Under the pieces are notes generated by a model. The model was not told the origin of the DNA and did not search any database. It worked only from the letters and a program-made list of their open reading frames with translations. From positions 1 through 50,178 of the forward strand of contig CAJUJM010000091.1 in the NCBI GenBank assembly GCA_910586755.1: 50,178 nt of DNA, read 5' to 3'. Each line of letters begins with the position of its first letter. The stretch's first letter is position 1. Below, one piece after another: positions 49,950 to 50,178 of this stretch. Source of the DNA: an uncultured Lachnospiraceae bacterium. GTDB taxonomy: Bacteria; Bacillota; Clostridia; Lachnospirales; Lachnospiraceae. Made by a program: the position numbers and the translations under genes.

Positions 49950-50178
49950 TTAGGCAGGTTGTCCTGCGGCAGAATCTTCCCAGCCTAACGCTTTCAGCTT
50001 TTTCAGGTACGCTTTAATCTTGCGTTCCTTATTGAATTGATTATAGTAATCAGCACCCAGATCCTTGAAAACCACACCATCCTTCAGGATATGGTATATT
50101 GCGACCAACATGGAATGTGCAACAGCCACATATGCACGTTTCTTTCCACGGTGCGCACTTATCCTCATAAACTGTGCG
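49950..50178 (-). mobile_element. IS110-family transposase, C-terminal end (partial)
   Basis: About 75 residues enter from the right edge: AQFMRISAHRGKKRAYVAVA, HSMLVAIYHILKDGVVFKDL, then a YYNQFNKERK and LKKLKALGWE tail. This is the conserved C-terminal (transposase_20-type) end of IS110/IS1111 transposases. The catalytic DEDD domain and the rest of the element lie outside the window. An ATG in the fragment (50168) is internal. Confidence 0.88.

Noticed and set aside
1..50178. CRISPR arrays, rRNA, tRNA
   Set aside because: No regularly spaced repeat-spacer series, cloverleaf pattern or rRNA sequence was found by eye. A tRNAscan-SE run could still reveal a missed tRNA.

Overview
The window looks like a chromosomal segment of an anaerobic gut-type Lachnospiraceae (Clostridia). 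The grounds are moderate GC, strong AGGAGG ribosome sites, genes for [FeFe]-hydrogenase maturation, a tripartite tricarboxylate transporter, MATE pumps, MurR/RpiR regulators, an STM4011-STM4015-type operon and an IS110-type transposase end. No rRNA, tRNA or CRISPR was seen, and genus cannot be fixed from the sequence alone.

Layout. 0-2.5 kb: a frameshifted beta-propeller glycosidase gene and a secreted GH5 endoglucanase. 2.5-8.3 kb: a leftward sulfatase-tctC-tctB-tctA operon (tctA frameshifted) opposite a RpiR regulator. 8.3-13.8 kb: a CcdA-TlpA fusion, then a leftward TM1266-hydE-hydG-hydF operon with a structured leader. 14.2-16 kb: MarR and MATE genes, each preceded by the same putative operator. 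16.2-17.8 kb: an AT-rich pair (methyltransferase, membrane protein), followed by an AAA ATPase. 18.6-20.1 kb: a toxin-antitoxin-like pair (XRE regulator, DUF6036 nucleotidyltransferase) flanked by 48-bp direct repeats made from the 3' end of the neighbouring M20 amidohydrolase gene. 21.7-27.2 kb: MATE, DUF4143 ATPase, class D beta-lactamase-like lipoprotein, DUF4272 and DUF3795 genes. 27.4-28.4 kb: a coiled-coil protein behind a small-ORF/hairpin leader. 28.3-35.8 kb: the tightly coupled STM4015-4014-4013-4012-4011 operon, preceded by an amidohydrolase and a RpiR regulator. 36-41.4 kb: sugar ABC transporter remains, a truncated aminotransferase and two DHDPS/NanA-family aldolases. 41.5-46.6 kb: a decayed Uma2 gene, an amidohydrolase, aconitase-X genes fused to a VorB remnant, a ferredoxin and a divergent IclR regulator. 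46.7-50.2 kb: a lipoprotein, an AbrB/RelE-type toxin-antitoxin pair, an accessory sigma factor with clustered 11-bp-period repeats, and the end of an IS110-family transposase.

Most notable points. (1) A dispersed 93-98-bp element carries its own Shine-Dalgarno, a 24-29-codon ORF and two hairpins, and it supplies the Shine-Dalgarno of the next gene. Near-identical copies lie between tctB and tctA and before iclR; relatives lie before the coiled-coil gene and possibly between tctC and tctB. (2) The STM4011-4015 operon combines two radical SAM enzymes (one fused to a HAD phosphatase), an ATP-grasp protein, an alkaline-phosphatase-superfamily hydrolase and a leucine-rich-repeat protein; it looks like an uncharacterised modification pathway. 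(3) A toxin-antitoxin-like module lies between copies of a host gene's 3' end. (4) Three deletion-type junctions fall within 38.6-44.6 kb, including an in-frame VorB::aconitase-X chimera. Two single-base homopolymer losses in the first 4 kb could be real mutations or sequencing errors.
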